DNA of 64,000 nucleotides from Candidatus Hydrogenedentota bacterium. GTDB lineage: Bacteria; Hydrogenedentota; Hydrogenedentia; Hydrogenedentales; JAGMZX01. Under the pieces are notes generated by a model. That model did no database searches, was not told where the DNA came from, and saw nothing but the letters and a program-made list of their open reading frames with translations. A program made the position numbers and the translations under genes. Location of the stretch: NCBI GenBank assembly GCA_029556545.1, contig JAKQEQ010000042.1, positions 164,995 through 228,994 on the forward strand, in the 5' to 3' direction. Numbering within the stretch: position 1 is the first letter of the stretch; each line of letters begins with the position of its first letter. Positions 25,484 through 33,025 of this stretch are shown here, piece by piece.

Positions 25484-26326
25484 ATGCCTGAAGACATCTA
25501 CACGCCTGATCGGCCAAAGCTGTATCACTACAAGCTCGACCGTATTCTCGGGCAGGGCGGCACCGGGCGCGTCTATCGGGGCATTGACACCAAGCGGGGG
25601 CAGGTGGTCGCCGTCAAACTGTTCCACGAGAACTTTTTCCGAAACCGGCTGCACCTTCGCGACTTGGTGCGGGGGGTAAAACGATTCAGGACGTTTAAAC
25701 ACGACAACGTGGTCCGCATATTCGACTTCATCGACGGCCCGGAAGGCCGCTGCATGATCATGGAATACGTGGACGGGCCGAATCTGAAGTGGTATCTGAC
25801 TAATCGGCCCTGGAACCTTCAGGAACGGCTGATTGTGGTCGCCCAGATGTGCAACGGTCTGCAATACCTTCATGACAACGGCTGCATCCACCACGACTTC
25901 AAGCCCGCCAATGTCCTGTTCACGCGCAAGGGTGTCGTCAAGGTGGCGGACTACTCGCTCTACGGCACGAGTGTATTCCTGGAATTTCTCGACGGCGGCG
26001 CGGTTGAACAGGTCACCCCCATGTTTGTGGCCCCGGAATTCCTGCGCAAGGAGCGAGTGACGGCCCGAAGCGATCAATACGCCCTCGGGATCACCATGTA
26101 TATGATGTTTACGGACCGGCTGCCCTATCCCGTGGACAACCTCCAGCAACTGTACCAGTGCCACCTCCGCGTGGTTCCGATGCACCCCCACGAAGCGAAT
26201 CCCCGCTGTCCCCAGGAACTTGGCGACATCATCATGCGCCTCCTCGACAAGCAGGCCACGAACCGTTTCCGCGACTGCGACGAACTGCGCATCGTCCTTT
26301 CGGATATCGGCCGCAGCCGCATTTGA
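25484..26326 (+). CDS. Protein kinase-like protein with altered HRD and DFG motifs
   Basis: 280 aa, a kinase domain only, with no membrane span. The glycine loop GQGGTGRV (23-30) and Lys45 (VVAVKLF) are intact. The catalytic loop reads CIHHDFKPANV (His-His-Asp in place of His-Arg-Asp, Asp138 kept). The magnesium loop reads VADYSLYG (Asp-Tyr-Ser in place of Asp-Phe-Gly, Asp156 kept). VAPEF serves as APE. All charged catalytic residues remain, so it could be an atypical active kinase. Loss of the HRD Arg is typical of kinases not regulated by activation-loop phosphorylation. It ends the gatCAB-rsfS run and is closed by the hairpin at 26346-26374. Confidence 0.85.
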   Translation: MPEDIYTPDRPKLYHYKLDRILGQGGTGRVYRGIDTKRGQVVAVKLFHENFFRNRLHLRDLVRGVKRFRTFKHDNVVRIFDFIDGPEGRCMIMEYVDGPNLKWYLTNRPWNLQERLIVVAQMCNGLQYLHDNGCIHHDFKPANVLFTRKGVVKVADYSLYGTSVFLEFLDGGAVEQVTPMFVAPEFLRKERVTARSDQYALGITMYMMFTDRLPYPVDNLQQLYQCHLRVVPMHPHEANPRCPQELGDIIMRLLDKQATNRFRDCDELRIVLSDIGRSRI

Positions 26327-26345
26327 GCCGTGTCAAGACAGCACA

Positions 26346-26374
26346 AACCCGCATGACGTTCGTCCATGCGGGTT
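26346..26374. terminator. Bidirectional hairpin terminator
   Basis: Perfect 10-bp stem AACCCGCATG / CATGCGGGTT around a 9-nt loop. It lies between the convergent ends of the kinase-like gene (plus) and the small-protein operon (minus). The T content after the stem is low on both strands, so its efficiency is uncertain. Confidence 0.65.
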
Positions 26375-26409
26375 CCTTACTCGCCACGAAAAACCGGCGC
26401 GGCGCGCGG

Positions 26410-26622
26410 TCAGATTTCGACGTTGACGTCCGTTCCCGTGTCCGTTCCGGTGTCCGTCGTGCCTTCACCGGTAGGTCCGGTCACCTTCCACGGCGCCTGA
26501 CGCGGTACCAGCAACAGCCGGTCAATAATCTGTGTGGTGGCTTCGAGCTTGACGATATAGTTGGACGCCTGGGCCGCCCCACGCATCCGCGTCACCGCTT
26601 TGCAGTGCCATTCGCGTTTCAT
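26410..26622 (-). CDS. Small hypothetical protein, 70 aa
   Basis: No family recognised. The gene is supported by a strong ribosome site (AAGGAG, 6 bases before the ATG), a start 19 bp after the stop of the 43-aa gene, a shared consensus promoter and a hairpin downstream. The protein has a basic N terminus (MKREWHCKAVTRMRG), a middle of alternating hydrophobic residues that could form beta strands (SNYIVKLEATTQIIDRLLLV), and an acidic C-terminal tail with the repeat TDTGTDTGTDVNVEI. No signal peptide or membrane span. Function unknown. Confidence 0.7.
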   Translation of the reverse strand: MKREWHCKAVTRMRGAAQASNYIVKLEATTQIIDRLLLVPRQAPWKVTGPTGEGTTDTGTDTGTDVNVEI

Positions 26623-26641
26623 GCTGCGCTCCTTGTGTGAC

Positions 26642-26773
26642 CTACGACGTCTTTTGGAACACGAATTCGACGGCCTGATCCGTCAAGTTGACCTTGAACG
26701 TCATCTTGGCCTCGAAATTCGGATTCGCCTGCGCTACATCCGGTTTACAGGAGACCGGCTTGATGTGCTTCAT
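26642..26773 (-). CDS. Small hypothetical protein, 43 aa
   Basis: The translation runs MKHIKPVSCKPDVAQANPNF, then EAKMTFKVNLTDQAVEFVFQ, then KTS. It is soluble, with a single Cys and a C-terminal half of alternating polar/hydrophobic residues compatible with two beta strands. GAGGAG lies 9 bases before the ATG, and a near-perfect sigma70 promoter lies 82 bp upstream. First gene of a two-gene unit with the 70-aa protein. No homolog recognised. Its shortness means that most gene finders with a length cut-off would miss it. Confidence 0.65.
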   Translation of the reverse strand: MKHIKPVSCKPDVAQANPNFEAKMTFKVNLTDQAVEFVFQKTS

Positions 26774-26854
26774 CCGCGGAAACTCCTCTCCTTCCTGGAC
26801 GTTCCTTGGCGCAACGCAACGCCGATGGCCGGCTTGCCGCGCTACTCCAGCCTT

Positions 26855-26883
26855 GTCATATCACTTACCAACCCATTTGTCAA
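26855..26883 (-). promoter_or_regulatory. Sigma70 promoter for the small-protein pair
   Basis: Minus strand TTGACA (26878-26883), an exact 17-bp spacer and TATGAC (26855-26860). The -35 is perfect. A TATAAT-like AT block lies just upstream. It is placed 82 bp before the 43-aa gene and after the end of the ABC-F gene. Confidence 0.65.
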
Positions 26884-26967
26884 CTATTATACCCGGATCA
26901 CCTCCCGGTTTCCAGGAAAACCGGACGGCGCAATCGCCCGCAAGAATACCCGGCTCCCGAGCGGACA

Positions 26968-28875
26968 TTACAGGTCTTCGAGGGTCTCCGCCAGGGTTTC
27001 CCACTCTTCGTACATGGCTTTCAAGTCCGCCCGGAGACCGTCGTATTCCTCCTTGAGGCGCTGGTTCGCCATGTAGTCCGCGGGGTCGGCGACGGCGAAT
27101 TTGGCGTCGTAGCCGCTGACCAATTCCTCGAGGGACTCGATGTCCGCCTCGAGTTGCTCCAGGCGACGGCGCTGCTTGCGGGATTCCCGCGCCCGTTCCT
27201 TGTCCGCTTCCCTGGTCCGGCGCGCTTTCTCCCGGATTCGGAGGACGTCTTCCGTGCGGGCGGGCTGAAGCGCGGCCGGCGCCGCAGTCTGTTGCTTCTC
27301 GTGATAGGCGGTGTAGTTGCCCAGGTGGACGGCGGCCCGGCCGCCATCGAGGACGATAAGCTTGTCAACGAGGCGGTCGATCAGCACGCGGTCATGCGAG
27401 ATGAGCACGATCGCGCCGTCGAACTCGGCAAGCGCGGCTTCGAGCGCCTCGCGAGAGGCAATGTCGAGGTGATTGGTCGGCTCGTCGAGCAGGAGCAGGT
27501 TGACGTCGCTGAGCATGAGCCGGGCGAGGCAGACGCGGGCGCGTTCGCCCCCGCTCAGGACGCTGACAGGCTTGAACACGTCCTCGCCGGTGAAGAGGAG
27601 CCTGCCGAGAAACGCGCGCGCGCGCGTGGGCGTCAGGTCGGGCCGCACGGCGAGGGTCTCGCCGAGGACGTCGCTTTCAGGGTTCAGCGTCTCGTGATGC
27701 TGGTCGTAGTACCCGACCGCAACCTTGTGCCCGAGGGTGACGCGGCCCTCGGCCCCGGCGAGACTTCCGCTCAACTGGCGCAGCAGCGTGGTCTTGCCGG
27801 ACCCGTTCGGCCCGATGATGCCGACCCGCTCGCCGCGCCGGACCTCGAAGGAAAGGTCCTCATACAACCGCAAAGCGCCGTAGGCCATGCCAAGCCCTTC
27901 GGCGGCGAGCACGACCGCGCCGCTGCGGACGACTTCGCCGAGGTTGAACGCGGCGGCCTGCGCCTCGACGGCGGGAGCGTCGACCTTTTCCATCTTCTCG
28001 ATGCGACGGATGCGGCTCTGCACCTGCTGCGCCTTGGTGGCCTTGTAGCGGAACCGCTCGATCCACGCCTCCTCCTTGCGGATCAGTTCCTGCTGTCGAT
28101 CAAACGCCTTCTGCTGCTGCTCGCGGATAAGGGCCTTCTCGCGCACGTACGCGGCGTAGTTGCCGGGGAAACCGCGCGCGCCGCCGCCTTCGATCTCGAC
28201 GATGCGGTCGACCGCGGTGTCGAGCAACCGCCGGTCGTGCGAGATAACCACCACGCTCTTGCCGCAGGTGCGCAGGTATTCTTCAAGCCACTCCCGGGCG
28301 CGCAGGTCGAGGTGGTTCTCCGGTTCGTCGAGGAGCAGCAGGTCCGCGTCTTGGAGGAGCACAAGGGCCAACATGAGGCGCGTGCGCTGCCCGCCGCTGA
28401 GGACGTGGAACGGGAGGTTGAAGTCTTCCGCGGCGAAGCCGAGGCCGTGGAGCACGCGCTTGATCCGGGCGCGGAACTCGTAACCGCCGCGGCGGGTAAA
28501 CTCCTCCTGCGCGCGACTGTACCGCGCGAGGGCGTCGTCCCCGCCCGCAACGAGCGCTTCCTCGAGGGCCGTGAGTTCGGATTCGAGTATCAGCAGTTCC
28601 TGGAACGAATGGAGCACGGTCTCGAACACGGTCGTCTGCGGCGGCACATCGTGCAACTGCGCAAGACAGGCAATCCGCGCGCGCCGCATGCGCTCGACCA
28701 CGCCGCCGTCCGGGGCCAGTTCGCCGGTGATGATGCGAAACACGGTGGATTTGCCGGTCCCGTTGCGGCCGATGAGGCCGATACGCTCCCCTTCCTCGAC
28801 GCGTAGCGAGAAGTCGTCGAGGATAAACTCGCCGCCGAAGGTCTTGCGTATGCTTTCGAGTCGGACGACACTCAT
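26968..28875 (-). CDS. ABC-F family ATPase (Uup/EttA-like)
   Basis: 635 aa soluble protein with two ATP-binding cassettes and no membrane domain. Members act on the ribosome in translation regulation, ribosome rescue or antibiotic protection. First cassette: GRNGTGKSTVF, LSGGQRTRLMLAL and LLLLDEPENHLD. Second: GPNGSGKTTLL, LSGGERARVCLARL and LLLLDEPTNHLD. The linker between them has the ABC-F signature helices (RKEEAWIERFRYKATKAQQVQ). The last 80 residues form a predicted coiled coil rich in Arg/Glu, as in Uup. The start at MSVVRLESIRKTFGG is preferred; the longer in-frame leader overlaps the glycosyltransferase gene. Ribosomal role inferred from family; the particular subfamily is not certain. 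Confidence 0.93.
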   Translation of the reverse strand: MSVVRLESIRKTFGGEFILDDFSLRVEEGERIGLIGRNGTGKSTVFRIITGELAPDGGVVERMRRARIACLAQLHDVPPQTTVFETVLHSFQELLILESELTALEEALVAGGDDALARYSRAQEEFTRRGGYEFRARIKRVLHGLGFAAEDFNLPFHVLSGGQRTRLMLALVLLQDADLLLLDEPENHLDLRAREWLEEYLRTCGKSVVVISHDRRLLDTAVDRIVEIEGGGARGFPGNYAAYVREKALIREQQQKAFDRQQELIRKEEAWIERFRYKATKAQQVQSRIRRIEKMEKVDAPAVEAQAAAFNLGEVVRSGAVVLAAEGLGMAYGALRLYEDLSFEVRRGERVGIIGPNGSGKTTLLRQLSGSLAGAEGRVTLGHKVAVGYYDQHHETLNPESDVLGETLAVRPDLTPTRARAFLGRLLFTGEDVFKPVSVLSGGERARVCLARLMLSDVNLLLLDEPTNHLDIASREALEAALAEFDGAIVLISHDRVLIDRLVDKLIVLDGGRAAVHLGNYTAYHEKQQTAAPAALQPARTEDVLRIREKARRTREADKERARESRKQRRRLEQLEADIESLEELVSGYDAKFAVADPADYMANQRLKEEYDGLRADLKAMYEEWETLAETLEDL

Positions 28876-28879
28876 GGGG

Positions 28880-29656
28880 TCAGGATTCGGAAGACGACGC
28901 GGACCGCGCCCGGCGCTCGAGGTCCCACAGTTTCGCGTACTTCGTGAACACCGAGAACGCCGCGAGCCCGCAGAGCACCGCGCCGTGGACGCCATCGAGA
29001 AAGCCGCGGCGGACCACGTACATCTTGAAGAAGCGGAGCGCCGGGCGCAGCACGAGGTCCCAGAGATGCGCGCGCTTGCCCGCGTCATAGGCGTCCTGCG
29101 CGCCCCAGGTCGTGAACCGCTGCATCGTCGCGAAATACTCGTCGAACGTCCGGTACGTGTCGTGGTACATCACCTCGTCGATGCGGCCCATCGCGCAGTC
29201 GACGACGACCTTCGAATGCACGCGCCGGTCCAGGTAACGCCCTTTGCGCGTGCGGAACAGCCGCACGTTGTAGTCCCGATGCCAGCCGCAATGCCGGATG
29301 AGCCTCCCGAAGAAATACGAGTGCCGGAGTATCTCATAGCCGTCGCGGCTCTCCGGGTCCTTGATAATCGCCTGGATGCGCCGGGCCAACTCGGGCGAGA
29401 CCCACTCATCGGCGTCGAGCACCAGCGTCCATTCGCTCGCGATCCGCGGCAAGGCCCAGTTCCGCTGGTTCGCCGCGTTCAGGTACTCATGCACCACGAC
29501 GTGATTCGAATACTCCCGCGCGACCTCGAGCGACCCGTCATTCGTCTTCGGGTCCACCACGCAAAAAAGGTCGTCCGCCCAAAGCACGCTCTCCAGACAC
29601 CGCGACAAGCGGTCTCCGGCGTTCGGCACCAGCGTCAAGACGGTAATCGTGCTCAC
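28880..29656 (-). CDS. Glycosyltransferase family 2
   Basis: 258 aa GT-A-fold enzyme resembling LPS-core transferases (WaaE/KdtX-like). The opening is TVLTLVPNAGDRLSRCLESVLWADDLFCVVD. The donor/metal motif is LVLDADEWVSPEL (D-A-D). A KGRYLDRRVHSKVVVD stretch follows, and there is a hydrophobic amphipathic C-terminal segment (FFKMYVVRRGFLDGVHGAVL). A GTG start is used; the Shine-Dalgarno is weak. Its stop lies four bases before the ABC-F start, so the two are co-translated. A lipid-core or surface glycan acceptor is inferred from family and from wecB upstream on the same strand. Confidence 0.9.
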   Translation of the reverse strand: MSTITVLTLVPNAGDRLSRCLESVLWADDLFCVVDPKTNDGSLEVAREYSNHVVVHEYLNAANQRNWALPRIASEWTLVLDADEWVSPELARRIQAIIKDPESRDGYEILRHSYFFGRLIRHCGWHRDYNVRLFRTRKGRYLDRRVHSKVVVDCAMGRIDEVMYHDTYRTFDEYFATMQRFTTWGAQDAYDAGKRAHLWDLVLRPALRFFKMYVVRRGFLDGVHGAVLCGLAAFSVFTKYAKLWDLERRARSASSSES

Positions 29657-29727
29657 GAGGGTTCTCTGGGTTGAAATCCGCGCCGCATTGTAATCTACCG
29701 CGACGGCGGCGAGCGAGTTCCCGCGCT

Positions 29728-29779
29728 CGTTCCCAAGTTGTACTTGGGAACGCGTTTTTCAATGGAAGCTGCGCTTCCA
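29728..29779. repeat. Paired hairpin repeat between wecB and GT2
   Basis: First hairpin CGTTCCCAAG-TTGTA-CTTGGGAACG (29728-29752), followed on the plus strand by CG and TTTTT. Second hairpin TGGAAGC-TGC-GCTTCCA (29763-29779). Both stems are perfect. The layout looks like a dispersed palindromic element rather than a gene-specific terminator, since the T run points away from the genes. Confidence 0.65.
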
Positions 29780-29816
29780 ACGGAGCCGTCCTGATCGCAT
29801 AATCCACCGCGGCCGG

Positions 29817-30923
29817 TCATGCCAACGTCGCGAGGTGGTCCGCGATGCGGGGGGTGGCGCGGCCGTCGCCGTAGGGGTTGACGGCGGTCGCCATGGCGGC
29901 GTAGGCGGCGGGGTCGTCAAGGAGCCGTTGGGTCTCGCGGACGATGGTCTCGTAGTCCGAGCCGACGAGGCGCGCCGTCCCCGCTTCGACGGCTTCGGGG
30001 CGCTCCGTGACCTCGCGCATGACGAGCACGGGTTTGCCCAGAGACGGCGCCTCTTCCTGGATGCCGCCGGAGTCGGTGAGGACGATCGCGGCCTTCTTCA
30101 TCAACTGGACGAAGGGCAGGTATTCGAGCGGTTCGATGCAGTGGACGCGCTCCCGTCCCTCGAGCATTTCGCGGGTCACGGCGCGGACGTTCGGGTTGGG
30201 ATGGACGGGATAGACCACGTCGAGGTCGGCGTTGTCGCGGGCAAGGTCGCGCATGGCGCGGCACATTTCGCGGAACGGCGCGCCGAAGCTCTCGCGGCGG
30301 TGGGCGGTGACAAGGAGCAGCCGCCGTCCCTTGCCGAAAGTTTCGAGGCGGGGCTCGTCGAAGGCGTAGGGGCGCGCGGCCACGTCGAGCAGGGCGTCGA
30401 TGACCGTGTTGCCGGTCACGAGGATATGATCGGCGGCGACGCGCTCGCGCAACAGGTTGTCCCGGGCGCGCGGCGTGGGCGCGTAGTGGTAATCGCATAC
30501 GGCGTCGGTGAAGCGGCGGTTCATCTCCTCGGGGAAGGGCCGGTACTTGTCATAGGTGCGGAGGCCGGCCTCGACGTGCCCGACGCGGACGTGGAGGTAA
30601 TACGCCGCGAGCGCCGCGGCAAAGGAGGTGCTCGTGTCGCCATGCACGAGGACCACATCGGGCCGGGCGCGCTCGATCACGCCCTTCATCCCCGTGAGGA
30701 CGGCGCAAAACACGTCGAAAATGGACTGGTCCGGCCGCATGACGTCGAGGTCGTAGTGCACGGGCACGTCGAAGAGGCGGATAACCGGGTCGAGCAGGTC
30801 CCGGTGCTGGGCGCTGAGACATACTTCGACGCGGAACGGCGCGCCGCGCCGGACCAATTCGCGGACCACCGGGGCCATCTTGACGGCCTCGGGGCGGGTG
30901 CCTATGACGGCGAGGATGTTCAT
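29817..30923 (-). CDS. wecB: UDP-N-acetylglucosamine 2-epimerase (non-hydrolysing)
   Basis: 368 aa. It interconverts UDP-GlcNAc and UDP-ManNAc, feeding ManNAc or ManNAcA into surface polysaccharide. Conserved motifs include VIGTRPEAVKMAPV, VLVHGDTSTSFAAALAAYY, GHVEAGLRTYDK, LVTAHRRESFG and LTDSGGIQEEAPSLGKPVL. Full length. The ATG at 30923 follows GGGAGGAAGG. It is the first of three minus-strand genes (wecB, GT2, ABC-F), separated from GT2 by a 160-bp repeat-bearing gap. Confidence 0.95.
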   Translation of the reverse strand: MNILAVIGTRPEAVKMAPVVRELVRRGAPFRVEVCLSAQHRDLLDPVIRLFDVPVHYDLDVMRPDQSIFDVFCAVLTGMKGVIERARPDVVLVHGDTSTSFAAALAAYYLHVRVGHVEAGLRTYDKYRPFPEEMNRRFTDAVCDYHYAPTPRARDNLLRERVAADHILVTGNTVIDALLDVAARPYAFDEPRLETFGKGRRLLLVTAHRRESFGAPFREMCRAMRDLARDNADLDVVYPVHPNPNVRAVTREMLEGRERVHCIEPLEYLPFVQLMKKAAIVLTDSGGIQEEAPSLGKPVLVMREVTERPEAVEAGTARLVGSDYETIVRETQRLLDDPAAYAAMATAVNPYGDGRATPRIADHLATLA

Positions 30924-31115
30924 CGGAAGCGCGCCTTCCTCCCCGAATCGGCGGTGAACAAGACACCGCGGTTCAGGCGCGGCGGATTATAGCCGCGGCG
31001 GCACGGCGAAGCCAAGACTGTCGTTGTGGCCGGTCTCCTGCGTGCCCACCGTAGCTTCAGCGAAGGCGGGACCGCGCCACCAAGACGACCGCGCCCCGCG
31101 CGTGGTCTCCAAGAA

Positions 31116-31196
31116 CCAACCCTCTCCCTCGGGGAGAGGGGGCGATCCGTCCGATCCGTCCGATCCGTCCGATCCCCCAACCCTCTCCCTCGGGGA
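31116..31196. repeat. 9-bp tandem array between 20-bp direct repeats, copy 3
   Basis: Four GATCCGTCC-type units (31142-31177) lie between perfect 20-bp direct repeats CCAACCCTCTCCCTCGGGGA (31116-31135 and 31177-31196). The left repeat extends to a perfect 9-bp hairpin CCCTCTCCC-TCG-GGGAGAGGG. A 23-bp version of the same flank recurs inside the membrane glycosyltransferase gene at 55389-55411. Confidence 0.85.
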
Positions 31197-31209
31197 AACG
31201 GTACTCCGC

Positions 31210-31722
31210 CTACAGGCCGTTCGCGATGAAGTCTTCGAGGCGCTGCTGGATAATCGAGGCGGTGTTCTCGATGAGGTTGTCCGCGCCGGGCGTCAGCGCC
31301 TGAAGCCCCTGGAGGATATCCCGCGCCTCTTGAATCCCCTGGGCAATGGCCCCGCCGATGAACGTCGCGAACTGCCGCCGGCCTTCCTCATCATCGGATA
31401 AGCCGTTGTTCTCGGCGTACTTCGAGAAGAAGCTGAGGGCAAAATTGACGATCCGGTCCGCCGTGGCCTCGGGCGAGGTGTCGATCACCGCCCCTTCCGG
31501 GATGCCCAGCGCCGCGCGCGCGTCATTGACCACGCCGCGCAACTGCTCATAAGCGCGCTCGCGTACGAGGTCCAGCACTTGGCCCGCCGACCGCGGCTTG
31601 CCGACGCTGAGGTTCAGGATATCGCTCGGGGTTTTGGGCCTCGACACATTCCCGGCCAAGACGGACCGGGCGGGGGCCGCGTTCATGCCCGCGGCGGGCA
31701 GGGATTGGAGGGCGCTCACCAT
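31210..31722 (-). CDS. DUF5610-like protein
   Basis: 170 aa, no signal peptide or membrane span. The central region, TSPEATADRIVNFALSFFSKYAENNGL followed by FIGGAIAQGIQEARDILQGL, matches what I recall of the DUF5610 family, helical proteins of unknown function in diverse Gram-negatives. The N-terminal 50 residues are low-complexity. I set the start at ATG 31720-31722 because AGGA lies 8 bases upstream; longer in-frame versions run through non-conserved sequence. It stands alone, 286 bp from wecB. No role can be assigned. Confidence 0.7.
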   Translation of the reverse strand: MVSALQSLPAAGMNAAPARSVLAGNVSRPKTPSDILNLSVGKPRSAGQVLDLVRERAYEQLRGVVNDARAALGIPEGAVIDTSPEATADRIVNFALSFFSKYAENNGLSDDEEGRRQFATFIGGAIAQGIQEARDILQGLQALTPGADNLIENTASIIQQRLEDFIANGL

Positions 31723-32058
31723 GGCTCTGTCCTTCCATTCTTGGTTCGCACAAACACTTCCGTCGCTATCCGTGTATATCGACCGGGCTGGGCCGGACTT
31801 TAGCCCCCCGAACCCAGGCCGCCCGACAACGGACACACGAGCCCCTCCCCCGCGCCACATGTGATTTGTATCGATTTATATCAGTTCTTGGCTGTTTATA
31901 GAACAATGAATACCCACAGCGGACCATGGCGCCCATTCGCGGATTCTTGGGGCGGTTTCCGACTAAATCGACAGACCCGGGAGCGGTGTAACGAGAAGAA
32001 GGATCGCGCGCGCGTCTTGGCGTCATTCGTCGTGCCTGGCGCGCTTGCCATTGGATAT
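31723..32058. other. Gene-free divergent region before rpmH
   Basis: About 340 bp without a convincing frame, locally AT-richer around 31860-31920. It precedes the rpmH operon, a location that in many bacteria neighbours oriC. I saw no cluster of DnaA boxes (TTATNCACA) and no dnaA gene, so I do not call an origin. Confidence 0.45.
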
Positions 32059-32088
32059 TTGACTCGCCCGGCGTAAATAGTGTAGATT
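32059..32088 (+). promoter_or_regulatory. Putative promoter for the rpmH operon
   Basis: TTGACT (32059-32064, 5 of 6), an 18-bp spacer and TAGATT (32083-32088, 4 of 6). It would give a 5' leader of about 120 nt before rpmH. Confidence 0.55.
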
Positions 32089-32216
32089 AGCGCCGTTACG
32101 AATGGGCGCCTGGCCCGCCGCGCGCCTGTCATTCCGCTCGCGTGGGGTTATCGTGTTTAAGTTCCCCTCCATGGCGCGGCGGTGTCTTGTGTGGCTGAAT
32201 TTGCGAGGAATGGGCA

Positions 32217-32351
32217 GTGAAACGAACGTTGCAAGTATCGAACCGACGCCGGAAGCGCACGCATGGCTTCCGGGCGCGCATGGCCACGCCGGGCGGTCGC
32301 GAAGTGATCAGCCGCCGCCGGCAGAAGGGCCGCAAACGGTTGAGCGCATAA
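32217..32351 (+). CDS. rpmH: 50S ribosomal protein L34
   Basis: 44 aa basic protein, too short for many gene finders. The translation begins [20 protein letters not shown] and continues [20 protein letters not shown] to RLSA, a full match to the L34 pattern ([30 protein letters not shown]). GTG start with GAGGAA 6 bases upstream. It is followed by rnpA, yidD, yidC, jag and mnmE, the conserved order found near many chromosomal origins. Confidence 0.96.
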   Translation: MKRTLQVSNRRRKRTHGFRARMATPGGREVISRRRQKGRKRLSA

Positions 32352-32407
32352 TCGCGCGGCCGGGCCCGGTTGCCCGGTCGCGAAAACTGGAGGTTGATGA
32401 GCCTGTC

Positions 32408-32764
32408 TTGCCGGGCCGGAATGCGTTTCCGCATCAAGCACGCCTCACGACGAAACGTGACTTCGACGCCGTCTTTCGCGACGGCCGGAAGGTGGCGGAC
32501 CGCGCATTCGTGTGTTATGTGGCCCGGCGGGAAGGGCGGCAGTGCAGGCTAGGCGTCGCAGTGTCGCGCCGAGTGGGCCGCGCCGTGGTGCGTAATCGGA
32601 TAAAGCGGTGCATCCGCGAATACTTTCGCACCCATGCCCCGGAGTTCGTCGCCGCGCATGACGTGGTCGTCGTGGTCCGACCCGAGGCGGCCCCCTATCG
32701 CTACGCGCAATGTGCGGACGCTCTGGACCGGCTCCTCCGTCGAGGGGGACTTGTGCGTGGGTAG
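32408..32764 (+). CDS. rnpA: Ribonuclease P protein component
   Basis: 118 aa protein subunit of RNase P, which assists the catalytic RNA in tRNA 5' maturation. The RNR motif is clear: [27 protein letters not shown]. Upstream, [18 protein letters not shown] matches the first helix and strand. The start is uncertain: the frame is open from before rpmH, and TTG at 32408 gives a normal length, with GGAGG about 14 bases upstream. It sits 56 bp after rpmH, as usual. Confidence 0.93.
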   Translation: MPGRNAFPHQARLTTKRDFDAVFRDGRKVADRAFVCYVARREGRQCRLGVAVSRRVGRAVVRNRIKRCIREYFRTHAPEFVAAHDVVVVVRPEAAPYRYAQCADALDRLLRRGGLVRG

Positions 32765-32765
32765 G

Positions 32766-32996
32766 ATGTTGATCGGGTTGATTCGGCAGTATCAACGGTT
32801 GCTTTCCCCGTGGCTGGGACGGAGTTGCCGGTTCTACCCGACCTGCTCGCAGTACGCCATCGAGGCGATCGAGACGCACGGTGTCCTCAAGGGAGTGGGA
32901 CTCGCCGTCTGGCGAATCCTGCGCTGCCAGCCGTTCTGCAAGGGCGGGATCGATCCCGTGCCGCCGCGCCGACGCGCGGGCGGCCTCGGCGCCTAG
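32766..32996 (+). CDS. yidD: Membrane protein insertion efficiency factor YidD
   Basis: 76 aa amphipathic protein that assists YidC-dependent insertion at the inner membrane. Diagnostic cysteine motif [19 protein letters not shown], then [21 protein letters not shown] at 32766 follows the rnpA stop by one base. A GTG three codons earlier, overlapping rnpA and better spaced from GAGGGGGA, is a real alternative. Between rnpA and yidC, the standard order. Confidence 0.95.
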   Translation: MLIGLIRQYQRLLSPWLGRSCRFYPTCSQYAIEAIETHGVLKGVGLAVWRILRCQPFCKGGIDPVPPRRRAGGLGA

Positions 32997-33025
32997 GCTC
33001 ATCCGCGTTCGCGGAGTACGGAAGT

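Noticed and set aside
26806-28806. 666-codon plus-strand frame opposite the ABC-F gene
   Set aside because: Antisense shadow; it has no ribosome site or domain, and the opposite strand encodes two full ATP cassettes.
30920-31180. Small minus-strand frame containing TDRTDRTDR repeats
   Set aside because: Its repeats are only the translation of the 9-bp GATCCGTCC array, it lacks a ribosome site and overlaps the wecB start.
31723-32216. Chromosomal origin next to rpmH-rnpA-yidC
   Set aside because: The gene order is suggestive, but there is no dnaA, no cluster of TTATNCACA boxes and no gidA; only a modest AT-rich patch.
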